A DNA stretch of 64,000 nt from Cupriavidus necator (lineage in GTDB: Bacteria; Pseudomonadota; Gammaproteobacteria; Burkholderiales; Burkholderiaceae), in assembly GCA_022041995.1 (NCBI GenBank), contig CP074381.1, positions 3,162,001-3,226,000 on the forward strand, given 5' to 3'. The position numbers and the translations under genes are program-made. Below, piece by piece: positions 17,009 through 26,073 of the stretch; within the stretch, counting starts at the first letter, position 1; every line of letters starts with the position of its first letter. The notes under the pieces are model-generated. The model did not search any database. It saw only the letters and a program-made list of their open reading frames with translations, and was not told the origin of the DNA.

Positions 17009-17692
17009 TCAGGCAGCGGCCTGGTAGCGGGTCGGATCGGGCACTCCGGCGGCTTCAAAGCCGGCCCGGCGGATGCGGCACGAGTCGCACACGCCGCAGG
17101 CGCGGCCGTCGTCATCGGCCTGGTAGCACGACACCGTCAGGCTGTAGTCCACCCCCAGCGCGATGCCGGCGCGGATGATCTCGCCCTTGGTCATGTCGAT
17201 GATGGGCGCATGCACGCGGAAGTGGTCGCCCTCGACCCCGGCCTTGGTGGCGAGGTTGGCCAGCGTTTCATAGGCCGCGACGTATTCCGGGCGGCAGTCC
17301 GGGTAACCGGAGTAGTCAACCGCGTTGGCGCCGAAGAACAGGTCGCGCCCCCCGACAGCCTCGGCCCAGCCGAGCGCCAGCGACAGCATGATGGTGTTGC
17401 GCGCCGGCACATAGGTGACCGGGATGCCGTCGGAAGCGCCATCGGTCGGCACCGCCAGCGCGTCGTCGGTCAGCGCCGAGCCGCCGAAGCGGCGCAGGTC
17501 CAGGTCGACGATCTCGTGGCGGGTGGCGCCCAGCGCGGCCGCCACGCGCTTGGCGGCTTCCAGTTCAGAGGAGTGGCGCTGGCCATAGCGCATCGACAGC
17601 GCATAGGTCTCGAAGCCCTGGGCGCGGGCCATGGCGAGTACGGTGGCGGAGTCGAGTCCGCCGGAGAGCAGGACGATGGCGCGTTGGGTCAT
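17009..17692 (-). CDS. queC: 7-cyano-7-deazaguanine synthase
   Basis: A 227-residue ATP-dependent enzyme that converts 7-carboxy-7-deazaguanine to preQ0 in queuosine biosynthesis. The PP-loop motif [15 protein letters not shown] begins at residue 7, [19 protein letters not shown] follows, and the C-terminal zinc site [19 protein letters not shown] has the four expected cysteines. ATG 17692 gives the family length; an upstream ATG at 17758 adds only unrelated sequence. It lies downstream of the Tol-Pal operon, separated by a hairpin. Confidence 0.95.
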   Translation of the reverse strand: MTQRAIVLLSGGLDSATVLAMARAQGFETYALSMRYGQRHSSELEAAKRVAAALGATRHEIVDLDLRRFGGSALTDDALAVPTDGASDGIPVTYVPARNTIMLSLALGWAEAVGGRDLFFGANAVDYSGYPDCRPEYVAAYETLANLATKAGVEGDHFRVHAPIIDMTKGEIIRAGIALGVDYSLTVSCYQADDDGRACGVCDSCRIRRAGFEAAGVPDPTRYQAAA

Positions 17693-17762
17693 GATCGGGA
17701 GCGCGCCGTCTGGGCGCGCAAAAGATTCAGGCGAATCATGTATTTTAGCGCGACCCAAGAAG

Positions 17763-17784
17763 AAGGCCCGCCAAAGCGGGCCTT
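17763..17784 (-). terminator. Hairpin terminator between cpoB and queC
   Basis: AAGGCCCGC pairs with GCGGGCCTT (9 bp, loop CAAA). On the minus strand it is followed by CTTCTT, a weak T-rich tail. It lies 36 bases after cpoB and probably ends or attenuates the tol-pal transcript before queC. Confidence 0.6.
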
Positions 17785-17819
17785 GCAGACAGGACCGGGC
17801 GTGCCGGCCGCTTCCGGTG

Positions 17820-18578
17820 TTACTTCAACGTCTTCAGCCGGTTGCTGGCCGCCTGCGCGCCTTCGGTGCCCGGATACTTGGCCACCACCTGCTCCAGCGT
17901 CTTGCGCGCGGCCGCCTTCTGGCCGGACTCGAGCTGGTTGTTGGCGACCGCGATCATCGCGTCCGGCACCTTGGGGTGCGTCGGGTTGGCGTTGATCATG
18001 TTCTGCAGCACCGAGGTGGAGCCCTTGTAGTCGCGCTGCGCATACAGCGAGTTGCCGAGCCAGTACTGTGCCAACGGCACATACGGGCTCTGCGGGTACT
18101 TCTTGATGAACGCCGTGAACGAACTCCCGGCGCTCTTGAAGTCGCCCGCCTGGAACTGCTTGAGCGCGGCATCGTATTCGGGCTTTTCGCCCGGCTGCGA
18201 CAGGCCTTCGCGGCCTTCGACGGTGACCTGCTGCGGCTCGAACTTCTTCAGGCGCGCATCGAGGTCGGCGTAGTAGTCCTTCTGCTGCTTCTGCAGCGTG
18301 TCCACCGTGTTCTGCAGCACTTCGTTCTGGCCGCGCAGCCGCGCCACTTCCTGGCGCAGGCCCTCGAGCTGGTTCTGCATGTCGAGCGTGGTGCGGCTGT
18401 TCTGCTCGATACGCTGCGTCGCGGTCGCCTGGAAACCGTTGAACTGGTCGCGCAGGCTGATGACCGCCTTGCGGGCCTCGTCATCGTCGAACACTCCGGC
18501 ATGCGCCTGTGACAGCGGCAGCATGCCGCCGCCGGCGACGGCGGCGAGCCACAACAGGGTGGAAACGCGTGCTTTCAT
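17820..18578 (-). CDS. cpoB: Cell division coordinator CpoB (YbgF)
   Basis: A 252-residue periplasmic protein with a signal peptide ([20 protein letters not shown]), an N-terminal coiled coil (about residues 40-110, [22 protein letters not shown]) and C-terminal TPR repeats ([21 protein letters not shown] and following). CpoB links Tol-Pal function to septal peptidoglycan synthesis. ATG 18578 is chosen because the signal peptide starts there. Last gene of ybgC-tolQRAB-pal-cpoB, 17 bases after pal. Confidence 0.93.
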   Translation of the reverse strand: MKARVSTLLWLAAVAGGGMLPLSQAHAGVFDDDEARKAVISLRDQFNGFQATATQRIEQNSRTTLDMQNQLEGLRQEVARLRGQNEVLQNTVDTLQKQQKDYYADLDARLKKFEPQQVTVEGREGLSQPGEKPEYDAALKQFQAGDFKSAGSSFTAFIKKYPQSPYVPLAQYWLGNSLYAQRDYKGSTSVLQNMINANPTHPKVPDAMIAVANNQLESGQKAAARKTLEQVVAKYPGTEGAQAASNRLKTLK

Positions 18579-18595
18579 GGAAGGCAGTCCACAGA

Positions 18596-19102
18596 TCAGT
18601 AGTTGATGTCCGCGCGGCGGTTCTCGGCCCACGAGGCTTCATCATGGCCGGTGGCCTTGGGCTTTTCCTTGCCCAGGCTCACGGCTTCCATCTGGGCGTC
18701 TGGCACGCCCATCGAGGCCAGCGAGCGGCGCACGGCTTCGGCGCGCTTCTGGCCCAGCGCCAGGTTGTACTCGCTGGTGCCGCGCTCGTCGGTGTTGCCC
18801 TGGATCAGGATCTTGCGGCCCTTGTTGGCGCCCAGATACTTCGAGTGCTCGGTCAGCATTCCCTGGTAGTCCGACTTGACGCTGTAGCTGTCGAAGTCGA
18901 AGTACACGCTGCGCTTGGCCAGCGGGCTGTTCGGATCGTTCAGCGGATCGGCGGCCGTCACCGGGGTCACGGCGCGCGCATCGGCACCGGTGCCCGCGCC
19001 GGCGCCGGCTTTGGCGGTGTCGTCCAGCTTGACGCCGGAGCTGCAGGCGCCAAGGGCCAGCAGTGCGGCAACGGCAAGGGTTTTGCTCATCAGTTGGGGC
19101 AT
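18596..19102 (-). CDS. pal: Peptidoglycan-associated lipoprotein Pal
   Basis: A 168-residue outer-membrane lipoprotein with lipobox LLALGAC (lipidated Cys20) and a C-terminal OmpA-like peptidoglycan-binding domain (VYFDFDSYSVKSDY, IQGNTDERGTSEYNLALGQKRAEAVRR). It tethers the outer membrane to the cell wall and binds TolB. Preceded by tolB with a 15-base gap and followed by cpoB. Confidence 0.97.
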   Translation of the reverse strand: MPQLMSKTLAVAALLALGACSSGVKLDDTAKAGAGAGTGADARAVTPVTAADPLNDPNSPLAKRSVYFDFDSYSVKSDYQGMLTEHSKYLGANKGRKILIQGNTDERGTSEYNLALGQKRAEAVRRSLASMGVPDAQMEAVSLGKEKPKATGHDEASWAENRRADINY

Positions 19103-19117
19103 GGTGAATGACTCCTG

Positions 19118-20491
19118 TTATTGCATGAAAGGACCCCAGGACGGCTCGCGAACATCGCCGGACTGGAGGGACAGAACCTGCCGGGTACGCCCGTCAGTGG
19201 AAACCGCCGCCAGCACCGCGCGACCGCCCACGCGGGTGGCATAAAGGATGTACTTGCCATTGGCGGCAAAGCTGGGCGCTTCGTCGTTGGCCGTATCGGT
19301 CAGCGACGTCACGTCGCCGTTGGTCAGGTCCTGCAGCTGCAGCTTGAAGCCGCCCGCGCGCGAGATGTACGCCAGGTACTTGCCGTCCGGCGAAATACGC
19401 GGGCTCACGTTGTAACTGCCCTTGAAGGTGACACGTTGCGCCCCGCCGCCTTCCTCGCCGGAAGCGGGCATGCGGTAGACCTGCGGCGCACCGCCGCGGT
19501 CGCTGGTGAAGTAGATGCTCTTGCCGTCCGGAGAATACTGCGGCTCGGTGTCGATGGCGCTGCTGCGGGAGAGGCGGCGGATGCCGGAGCCGTCCGCATT
19601 GACCTGGTAGACCTGGGTATTGCCGTCGCGCGACAGCGCCAGCGCCAGGTACCGGCCGTCAGGCGACCACGAGGGCGCGCTGTTGTTGCCCTTCTGGTTC
19701 GACACCAGCGTGCGCTTGCCGCTGGCCAGGTCGTGCACATACACCACCGGCTTCTTGGCCTCGAACGAGACATAGGCCACGCGCGCGCCGTCCGGCGACC
19801 ACGACGGCGAGATGATCGGCTCGTTGCTGGTCAGCGCCACCTGCGCATTCTGGCCATCGGAATCGGAAATCAGCAGCTGGTAGCGGCCGCCCACCTTCGA
19901 CACGTAGGACAGGCGCGTGGCAAACACGCCGCGCTCGCCCAGCAGCTTTTCGTAGATGTAGTCGGCGATCTTGTGCGCGGTCACGCGCAGCTGGGACTGG
20001 TTGACGGTAAAGGCCAGCCCGCCCAGGCTCTGGCCCTTGACGGTGTCGTACAGGCGGAAGCGGACCTCATACTTGCCGCCGGCGGCCGGGGTCACGCTGC
20101 CGGCGACGAAGGCATCGGCGCCGCGCGACTTCCAGCTACCGAGGTCGACATTGGCGGATTCCGCCACCGTGGCACCGCCCGGATCGACATTGCGCAAGCG
20201 CCCGCTGCGCGCCAGGTCGGCGCGGATGATCGCGGTCAGGTTCTGCGGGGCCTGGGCCTCGCCCTGGAAGTTGGCGGTCGCAACCGGGAGCTGGCTGGAA
20301 CCAACCCCGGAGATCTCAACGTTGAGTTGCGCGTGCGCGGCGCCGGCTGCCATCGTCATCGCCGCGGCCAGCCAGGCCATCAGCGCGCGGCGGCCGGCCA
20401 GGGGGACCGGGCCGATGGCACGTTGGGATTCGGGTTGGGTTGCGTTGTGCCGCCTCGCGGACAGCCAGTTGGGGGCCCAAAGCTTTCGCAT
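19118..20491 (-). CDS. tolB: Tol-Pal system protein TolB
   Basis: A 457-residue periplasmic protein: an N-terminal TolB domain ([16 protein letters not shown]) and a C-terminal six-bladed propeller with repeated SPDG motifs ([41 protein letters not shown]). The signal peptide is unusually far in ([18 protein letters not shown] starts at residue 38), yet ATG 20491 has a strong GAGGAG and is kept; an internal ATG at 20380 is the alternative. Between tolA and pal. Confidence 0.95.
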   Translation of the reverse strand: MRKLWAPNWLSARRHNATQPESQRAIGPVPLAGRRALMAWLAAAMTMAAGAAHAQLNVEISGVGSSQLPVATANFQGEAQAPQNLTAIIRADLARSGRLRNVDPGGATVAESANVDLGSWKSRGADAFVAGSVTPAAGGKYEVRFRLYDTVKGQSLGGLAFTVNQSQLRVTAHKIADYIYEKLLGERGVFATRLSYVSKVGGRYQLLISDSDGQNAQVALTSNEPIISPSWSPDGARVAYVSFEAKKPVVYVHDLASGKRTLVSNQKGNNSAPSWSPDGRYLALALSRDGNTQVYQVNADGSGIRRLSRSSAIDTEPQYSPDGKSIYFTSDRGGAPQVYRMPASGEEGGGAQRVTFKGSYNVSPRISPDGKYLAYISRAGGFKLQLQDLTNGDVTSLTDTANDEAPSFAANGKYILYATRVGGRAVLAAVSTDGRTRQVLSLQSGDVREPSWGPFMQ

Positions 20492-20699
20492 GCTGCTCCT
20501 CAGTCGATTTCAAGTTTCGTCGGGCACGGCAGGCAATCGGCAACACGGGCAAATACGGCATTGCGGCGCGTGGCGCATGCCCCGTCTGCGTGCGTATCGC
20601 ACACTGCCGGCCGCGTCAGGCAACCTGCCATGCTAGCGCTGGGACCAAGACCCAGCGATGAAGGTTGCATTATGTTGCAAATCATGCCGCCCAGGTCAC

Positions 20700-21770
20700 T
20701 CAGTCCTTCGGCCGGAAGGTAATGGTGAAGCTGGCCGGCGCCTTGCCGTTCTCATCACGCGGCAGCGGGTCGGAACGTTCCACCGCGCGCAGCACGGCAT
20801 TATCCCAGCCCGAGTTGCCGCTGGACTTGGACAGCCGCGCCGACAGCAGCGAACCATCCGGCGCCAGCTGCACCGACACCACCGCGGTCGGGTTGCCCGG
20901 CACGTCCTCGGTAAAGACGATATTCGGCTTGACGCGGCGGCGCACGCGGTCGGAATAGCCCGGCGACGCCTTGCCACCGCCGCCGGCACCCGCGCCGGCC
21001 GTACTGCCCACGCCGCCACCGCCCGCGCCGGAGCCGCCGGCCAGCGCCTGCAGGCGCGCCAGCTCGCTCTTGCGCTGGGCATTGGCGGCAGCCTCGCGCT
21101 TGGCCTTGGCGTCGGCATCCGCCTTGGCTTTGGCCTTGGTCTCGGCATCAGCCTTTGCCTTGGCGTCAGCCTTGGCCTTGGCGTCCGCCTGGGCCCTGGC
21201 CTTGGCGTCCGCTTCCTTGCGTTCTGCTTCCTTGCGTTCTGCTTCCTTGCGTTCTGCTTCCTTGCGTTCTGCTTCCTTGCGTTCTGCTTCCTTGCGCTCG
21301 GCCTGTTCCTTGCGCTGCTGGTCCTGCTGCGCTGCCTTCTTCTTCGCGTCGTCCTTGCGCTGGGCTTCCTTGCGGTCGGCTTCCTTACGTTCCGCCTCTT
21401 TACGCTCGGCTTCCTTGCGCGCAGCCGCCTGCTTGCGCTCGGCCTCTTCGCGCGCTGCCGCCTCGGCACGGCGCTTCTGGCGCTCCAGCGCGATGTCGGC
21501 GTCGTCCTCGACCTTGCTCTTCACCTCGGGCAGCGGCGGGGCCGGGCGCGGCTGCACCACCGGCTCCGGCGGCGGCGGCGGGGGCGCGGTGGCGGCCGGA
21601 ATCTCTTCCCACAGCTCGGCCTCGGCGCCGACGGGGGTGCTGCTCTGCAAGCGCACGCCGTAGTACAGCACGACGGCCAGCAGCATATGCATGAAGAGCG
21701 CGAACAGGAAGGAACGCAGGGTTCCCCGCTCCTTGACCGGCTGGTAGGGATAGGCGGCGACGGTCTTCAT
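20700..21770 (-). CDS. tolA: TolA, with a perfect 15-bp tandem repeat array
   Basis: A 356-residue inner-membrane protein spanning the periplasm to connect TolQR with Pal/TolB. It has an N-terminal membrane helix (LFALFMHMLLAVVLYYGV), a very long Lys/Glu/Ala-rich helical domain (about residues 85-245) built of AERKE/KADAKA repeats, a Gly-rich hinge and a C-terminal globular domain (PGYSDRVRRRVKPNIVF...). ATG 21770 is preferred over a TTG 15 bases upstream. The repeat array is described separately. Within tolQ-R-A-B. Confidence 0.93.
   Translation of the reverse strand: MKTVAAYPYQPVKERGTLRSFLFALFMHMLLAVVLYYGVRLQSSTPVGAEAELWEEIPAATAPPPPPPEPVVQPRPAPPLPEVKSKVEDDADIALERQKRRAEAAAREEAERKQAAARKEAERKEAERKEADRKEAQRKDDAKKKAAQQDQQRKEQAERKEAERKEAERKEAERKEAERKEAERKEADAKARAQADAKAKADAKAKADAETKAKAKADADAKAKREAAANAQRKSELARLQALAGGSGAGGGGVGSTAGAGAGGGGKASPGYSDRVRRRVKPNIVFTEDVPGNPTAVVSVQLAPDGSLLSARLSKSSGNSGWDNAVLRAVERSDPLPRDENGKAPASFTITFRPKD
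21211..21300 (-). repeat. 15-bp tandem repeats within tolA
   Basis: Five identical copies of the plus-strand unit GCTTCCTTGCGTTCT lie head to tail from 21211 to 21285, followed by a sixth with three changes (21286-21300). The unit encodes the pentapeptide AERKE, and its length is a multiple of three, so copy-number change lengthens or shortens the TolA helix without breaking the frame. Confidence 0.95.
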
Positions 21771-21806
21771 CAGGCGCAACGGCAATCAGATAGGCGCTTC
21801 AATGCG

Positions 21807-22250
21807 TCAGGAGGTCTTGGACTTGACCATCAGGCCGACGCGCTTGATGCCATCGGCTTTCAGGATCGACATCACGTCCAGCACCGCCTCATACTTGACC
21901 GCGCGGTCGGCGGCAATCACCACCGGCTGGTCGGGATTCTCGTTCTGGCGCTGGTGCACAAAGTCGAGCAGGCCCTGCTTGTCGAGCTTGCGCTCGAAGG
22001 CGTTGCCGGCGTTGTCCTTGCCGCGCGCGATGAGCTGGCCGCTCTCGTGCACGGTGACCACGATCGGCGGCGCCTTCTGCTGCGGCGTGGCGTTGGCCAC
22101 GGTGGGCAGGTCGACGGTGGCGGGGCTCACGATCGGCGCCGCCACCATGAAGATGACCAGCAGCACGAGCATGACGTCGATATACGGCACGACATTGATC
22201 TCGGCGCTGGCCCGGCGGCGCGAGCCGCCGCGGCGCTGAATGGCTGCCAT
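21807..22250 (-). CDS. tolR: TolR
   Basis: A 147-residue ExbD/TolR protein: a basic cytoplasmic tail (RRGGSRRRASAEINVVPYID), one membrane helix with the conserved Asp (YIDVMLVLLVIFMVAAP), and a periplasmic domain (VVIAADRAVKYEAVLDVMSIL). It uses the proton gradient with TolQ to energise TolA. Between tolQ (71 bases) and tolA. Confidence 0.96.
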   Translation of the reverse strand: MAAIQRRGGSRRRASAEINVVPYIDVMLVLLVIFMVAAPIVSPATVDLPTVANATPQQKAPPIVVTVHESGQLIARGKDNAGNAFERKLDKQGLLDFVHQRQNENPDQPVVIAADRAVKYEAVLDVMSILKADGIKRVGLMVKSKTS

Positions 22251-22321
22251 TGCAGGACTCCTGGAAACGCCGGCCCGGGCTTGCGCCCGGACCGTCTGGA
22301 TTAGATTCGATACGTGTGCAG

Positions 22322-23005
22322 TTAGCGCGCCTGCCGTTGCAGGATGTTCAGGAACTCTTCCATGAAGCTCTCGAACCGGATCGCCAGGCGGTCGATCTCC
22401 GTGGCATAGCGGTTGTAGGCGATCACCGCCGGAATCGCCGCGAACAGGCCGATCGCGGTCGCCACCAGCGCCTCGGCAATACCGGGGGCTACCGATGCGA
22501 GCGTCGCCTGCTGCACATTCGACAGGCCGCGGAACGCGTTCATGATCCCCCAGACCGTGCCGAACAGGCCGATATACGGGCTCACCGAACCGACCGACGC
22601 CAGGAATGGCAGATGCGATTCCATCACATCCATCTCGCGCTGGTAGGCCGCGCGCATCGCGCGCCGGGCCGCATCGAGCAGCGCGCTGGCTTCGTTGCCG
22701 CGCTCGCGCGCCTTCAGGAACTCTCCCATGCCGGATTCAAAGATCCGCTCCAGCGCGCCGGTGTTGTGGCGGTTGTTGAGGGCACTGTTATAAAGCGCCT
22801 GCAGGTCGCCGCCGGCCCAGAAGTCACGTTCGAACCCCTCGGTCTGGGTGCGCGCCGAGCGCAGCGCCAAGTGCTTGCGGAAGATATAGGTCCACGAAAA
22901 CAGGGACATGACGAGCAACAGCGCCATGACGGCCTGTGCCAGCAGGCTGGCGTGGAGCACCAGCGTTATGATCGACATGTCTTGCGTGACGGTCACGGGA
23001 TTCAT
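22322..23005 (-). CDS. tolQ: TolQ
   Basis: A 227-residue MotA/TolQ/ExbB proton-channel protein with three membrane helices (LLAQAVMALLLVMSLFSW; VSPYIGLFGTVWGIMNAFRGL; GIAEALVATAIGLFAAIPAVIAYNR). ATG 23005 overlaps the ybgC stop as ATGA, giving translational coupling. It forms the Tol motor with TolR. Confidence 0.96.
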   Translation of the reverse strand: MNPVTVTQDMSIITLVLHASLLAQAVMALLLVMSLFSWTYIFRKHLALRSARTQTEGFERDFWAGGDLQALYNSALNNRHNTGALERIFESGMGEFLKARERGNEASALLDAARRAMRAAYQREMDVMESHLPFLASVGSVSPYIGLFGTVWGIMNAFRGLSNVQQATLASVAPGIAEALVATAIGLFAAIPAVIAYNRYATEIDRLAIRFESFMEEFLNILQRQAR

Positions 23006-23406
23006 CGTGCGGACTTGATGGTAGCTAAAACGGGGTCGGGAATCGGGGCGGGACGGCAAGTGCTTCGATCGACACACCCAACACGGATCGCGCCCGAGGC
23101 CAGCATCACCTCGCCACGCCAGGCTTCCTGGGAGAACTGGACCGAGGCCGGGCCGACCCGGTCGATGCGCGTGCGGATCTCGAGCTGGTCATCCAGCCGG
23201 GCGGGCGCATTGTAGTCCACCGCCGTGCTGCGGACGATAAAGACCACGCCCGCCTCGTCGGCGAGCGACTGCTGCTCGATGCCGAGCGAACGCAGCCACT
23301 CGGTGCGGGCGCGCTCGAAGAACTTCAGGTAGTTGGCGTAGAACACCACACCACCCGCGTCGGTGTCTTCCCAGTACACCCGTAGGGTCCAGACAAAGTT
23401 TGTCAT
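23002..23406 (-). CDS. ybgC: Tol-Pal-associated acyl-CoA thioesterase
   Basis: A 134-residue hot-dog-fold thioesterase with the YbgC signature VYWEDTDAGGVVFYANYLKFFERARTEW, where the Asp of TDAGG is catalytic. ATG 23406 is the natural family start; longer upstream reading is not family-like. First gene of the Tol-Pal operon, its stop overlapping tolQ. Confidence 0.94.
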   Translation of the reverse strand: MTNFVWTLRVYWEDTDAGGVVFYANYLKFFERARTEWLRSLGIEQQSLADEAGVVFIVRSTAVDYNAPARLDDQLEIRTRIDRVGPASVQFSQEAWRGEVMLASGAIRVGCVDRSTCRPAPIPDPVLATIKSAR

Positions 23407-23834
23407 GGCCGCGATTGTAACGGAGAGCGATCGCGGTTTCGTGTAAACCCGCATGGCGACTTTGCAACAGCAAGTTGCTGGCCAGCCCTTGCCAGTCCTT
23501 GCCTGGCGGGGCCGACGGCTTGCAGCGGGCGCCCGCCTCGCGCTACACTGCGCGCAACCATTCCATCTTGCGCGACTGGCGAAGTCAGTGGGCACTACCA
23601 CGAGGAAGCGCAAGTTCTCTGGCGTGACGTTCATTACGCGTTCGCGTAACGTTCAGCACGCCTAGGCGTGAAGTTCTTTGCGCCTGCCGCTCGCCTGGGC
23701 AGCGAATGGGAAGCAGGGTGCGCCCTGCACCGACGGTTACAAAGTGCCGCCGGTGCTGGTCGCCGCTAGCCTTCCCCGCGCGCCCTACCCCCGATGCGTG
23801 AATCGGATTCCCTATTTTTCAGACGAGTTTCGCC
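23407..23834. other. Divergent control region of ybgC-tol and glyA
   Basis: A 428-base gap between divergent genes with no convincing open frame. It holds the 22-bp-spaced direct repeats and inverted repeat described separately, and an AT-rich CCTATTTTTC stretch just before the glyA ribosome site. No glycine or folate riboswitch could be recognised. Confidence 0.6.
23621..23676 (+). repeat. Three 12-bp direct repeats at exact 22-bp spacing upstream of glyA
   Basis: GGCGTGACGTTC (23621-23632), CGCGTAACGTTC (23643-23654) and GGCGTGAAGTTC (23665-23676) recur every 22 bases, about two helical turns. The first two also bracket the inverted repeat TTACGCG-TT-CGCGTAA (23634-23649). The layout resembles a cooperative regulator array for glyA, but the regulator is unknown. 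Confidence 0.6.
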
Positions 23835-25082
23835 ATGTTCGAACGCAGCCGTTTTACGATCGACCAGATCGACCCCGAGGTCTTTGCCGCCATCCAGCAG
23901 GAAAACCAGCGCCAGGAAGACCACATCGAGCTGATCGCCTCCGAGAACTACACCTCGCCGGCCGTGATGGCCGCCCAGGGTTCGCAGCTGACCAACAAGT
24001 ACGCCGAGGGCTATCCCGGCAAGCGCTACTACGGCGGTTGCGAGTACGTCGACATCGTCGAGCAGCTGGCCATTGACCGCGTCAAGCAGCTGTTCGGCGC
24101 CGAAGCCGCCAACGTGCAGCCCAACTCGGGCTCGCAGGCCAACCAGGGCGTGTACTTCGCCGTGCTCAAGCCGGGCGACACCATCATGGGGATGAGCCTG
24201 GCCGAAGGCGGCCACCTGACCCACGGCATGGCGCTGAACATGAGCGGCAAGTGGTTCAACGTGGTCAGCTACGGCCTGAACGCCCAGGAAGACATCGACT
24301 ACGACGCGCTGGAAAAGCTGGCGCAAGAGAAGAAGCCCAAGCTGATCATCGCCGGCGCCTCGGCCTTCGCGCTGCGCATCGACTTCGAGCGCATCGGCCG
24401 TGTGGCCAAGTCGATCGGTGCCTACTTCATGGTCGACATGGCCCACTACGCCGGCCTGATCGCCGCGGGTGTGTACCCGAACCCGGTGCCGCACGCCGAC
24501 TTCGTCACCACCACCACGCACAAGAGCCTGCGCGGCCCGCGCGGCGGCGTGATCCTGATGAAGGCCGAACACGAGAAGGCCATCAACTCGGCGATCTTCC
24601 CCGGCATCCAGGGCGGCCCGCTGATGCATGTCATCGCCGGCAAGGCAGTGGCGTTCAAGGAAGCGCTGACCCCCGAGTTCAAGGAATACCAGCAGCAAGT
24701 GGTGAAGAACGCCGCCGTGCTGGCCGAGACCCTGATCGCGCGCGGACTGCGCATCGTCTCGGGCCGCACCGAGAGCCACGTGATGCTGGTTGACCTGCGC
24801 GCCAAGAACATTACCGGCAAGGAAGCCGAGCGCATCCTGGGTGAAGCGCACCTGACCGTGAACAAGAACGCCATTCCGAATGACCCGGAAAAGCCGTTCG
24901 TGACCTCGGGCATCCGCGTTGGCTCGCCGGCCATGACCACGCGCGGCTTCAAGGAAGAAGAAGCCCGCATCGTCGGCAACCTGATCGCCGATGTGCTGGA
25001 CAACCCGCACGACGCCGCCAATATCGCCAGCGTGCGCGAGCAGGCGGCAGCCCTGACCAAGCGTTTCCCGGTCTACGGCTGA
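23835..25082 (+). CDS. glyA: Serine hydroxymethyltransferase
   Basis: A 415-residue PLP enzyme interconverting serine and glycine with tetrahydrofolate, the main source of one-carbon units. Conserved stretches include [20 protein letters not shown], the [15 protein letters not shown] motif and the PLP lysine in [14 protein letters not shown]. Length is typical. It is followed by two strong hairpins and nrdR, the usual order in beta-proteobacteria. Confidence 0.97.
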   Translation: MFERSRFTIDQIDPEVFAAIQQENQRQEDHIELIASENYTSPAVMAAQGSQLTNKYAEGYPGKRYYGGCEYVDIVEQLAIDRVKQLFGAEAANVQPNSGSQANQGVYFAVLKPGDTIMGMSLAEGGHLTHGMALNMSGKWFNVVSYGLNAQEDIDYDALEKLAQEKKPKLIIAGASAFALRIDFERIGRVAKSIGAYFMVDMAHYAGLIAAGVYPNPVPHADFVTTTTHKSLRGPRGGVILMKAEHEKAINSAIFPGIQGGPLMHVIAGKAVAFKEALTPEFKEYQQQVVKNAAVLAETLIARGLRIVSGRTESHVMLVDLRAKNITGKEAERILGEAHLTVNKNAIPNDPEKPFVTSGIRVGSPAMTTRGFKEEEARIVGNLIADVLDNPHDAANIASVREQAAALTKRFPVYG

Positions 25083-25090
25083 TGCATCGA

Positions 25091-25120
25091 GGCCGCCCAT
25101 GCGTGTTCGCATGAGCGGCC
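25091..25120. repeat. Hairpin after glyA
   Basis: GGCCGC (25091-25096) and CATGCG (25098-25103) pair with CGCATG (25108-25113) and GCGGCC (25115-25120), with one C-A mismatch and a TGTT tetraloop. It begins 8 bases after the glyA stop. No T-tract follows. Confidence 0.55.
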
Positions 25121-25127
25121 GGCAGCT

Positions 25128-25161
25128 CCGCAAGCCGGCGCCCCGGGGCGCCGGCTTGCGG
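25128..25161. repeat. 34-bp perfect GC-rich palindrome between glyA and nrdR
   Basis: The 17 bases 25128-25144 (beginning CCGCAAGCCGGCG) are exactly complementary to 25145-25161. With the hairpin just upstream it makes a tandem pair of very stable structures in the 155-base glyA-nrdR gap. No T-tract follows, so it is more likely an mRNA-stabilising or attenuating element than a simple terminator. Confidence 0.65.
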
Positions 25162-25237
25162 GCCTCGCCAACCCGCCCCGCCACCGCAGAACGACAACAC
25201 GGACAAGGCGACGGGGTTCAACTGAAGGTGGTCCGGC

Positions 25238-25704
25238 ATGAAATGCCCCTTTTGCGGTCATTCCAATACCCAGGTACTCGACACGCGCATGTCGGAAGAC
25301 GGCGATGCCGTGCGCCGGCGCCGCCGCTGCGAAGCCTGCGACCGCCGCTTCACCACCTATGAGCGGATCGAGCTGTTCTTCCCCGCCATCGTCAAGAAAA
25401 ACGGCTCGCGCGTGGACTACACCCGCGCCAAGCTGAAGGATTCCATGCGCCTGGCGCTGCGCAAGCGCCCGGTCTCGGCCGAGGCCATCGACGAAGCCAT
25501 CACCCGCATCGAAGAAAAACTGCTGGCCCTGGGCGAAAAGGAAATCCCCAGCAGCCAGGTCGGCGAACTGGTGATGCGCGAATTGCGCAAGCTCGACAAG
25601 ATTGCGTATATCCGCTTTGCTTCGGTGTACCGGAGCTTTGAGGACGTGTCGGAATTCCGCGAAGTGCTGGACGAGTTTGCGGCGTCCACCCCCGGAAGGG
25701 GTAG
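25238..25704 (+). CDS. nrdR: Transcriptional repressor NrdR, apparent frameshift near the C terminus
   Basis: NrdR represses ribonucleotide reductase genes in response to ATP/dATP. The zinc ribbon ([11 protein letters not shown]...[13 protein letters not shown]) and ATP-cone ([15 protein letters not shown]...[15 protein letters not shown]) are intact. As written, the frame runs past the family's usual end (about 150 residues) to 25945, adding some 80 residues of low-complexity, unfamily-like sequence. Adding one C to the C5 run at 25689-25693 instead ends the protein as FAASTPRKG with TAG at 25702-25704, 155 residues. The short form is annotated here. Confidence 0.85.
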
Positions 25705-26073
25705 CAAAGTAACAAAATCGTTGTTTAATCCCCGTTGCTCTCCCGCAAGGCCCGCTTGTCGCATATTAAAAGGGCCGGGATCCTACTCGCCCGTAGGCTA
25801 TACACGCACGCTGGCCGCTGCGATGCAGTCTGCCCAGGTGCTGATGGGACTGGGCACCGGCAACCAGAGACTCGTCGATATCAGCCAGTTGGGCAGGGTC
25901 CGCGTATGCGCGCCCGTGCCGACACAAACCACGGTGTGTCAGTAAGCCAGGCTGCCTGGTAGCTGATCCCAGGAAAACCGAAACAACATTCTGCAAATCC
26001 TTCACGCTTAGGCACGTATTCGCCTGCTCGCGACAGCTACTTTGACGGTCCCTGCCAGTCTCGGTGACCGCCC
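25705..26073. other. Spacer between nrdR and the minor pilin operon
   Basis: If nrdR ends at 25704, these 369 bases carry no gene. The frame that continues from nrdR to 25945 shows no recognisable domain. The region presumably holds the pilin operon promoter, but no convincing -35/-10 pair was found. Confidence 0.5.

Noticed and set aside
21211..21300. CRISPR-like array
   Set aside because: Repeats are contiguous 15-bp units without spacers and lie in frame within tolA.
23407..23834. Glycine or folate riboswitch upstream of glyA
   Set aside because: No match to known aptamer cores by eye; direct repeats suggest protein-based control instead.
25705..25945. A novel C-terminal domain on NrdR
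   Set aside because: The extra sequence is not domain-like and vanishes if one C is restored in the preceding run.
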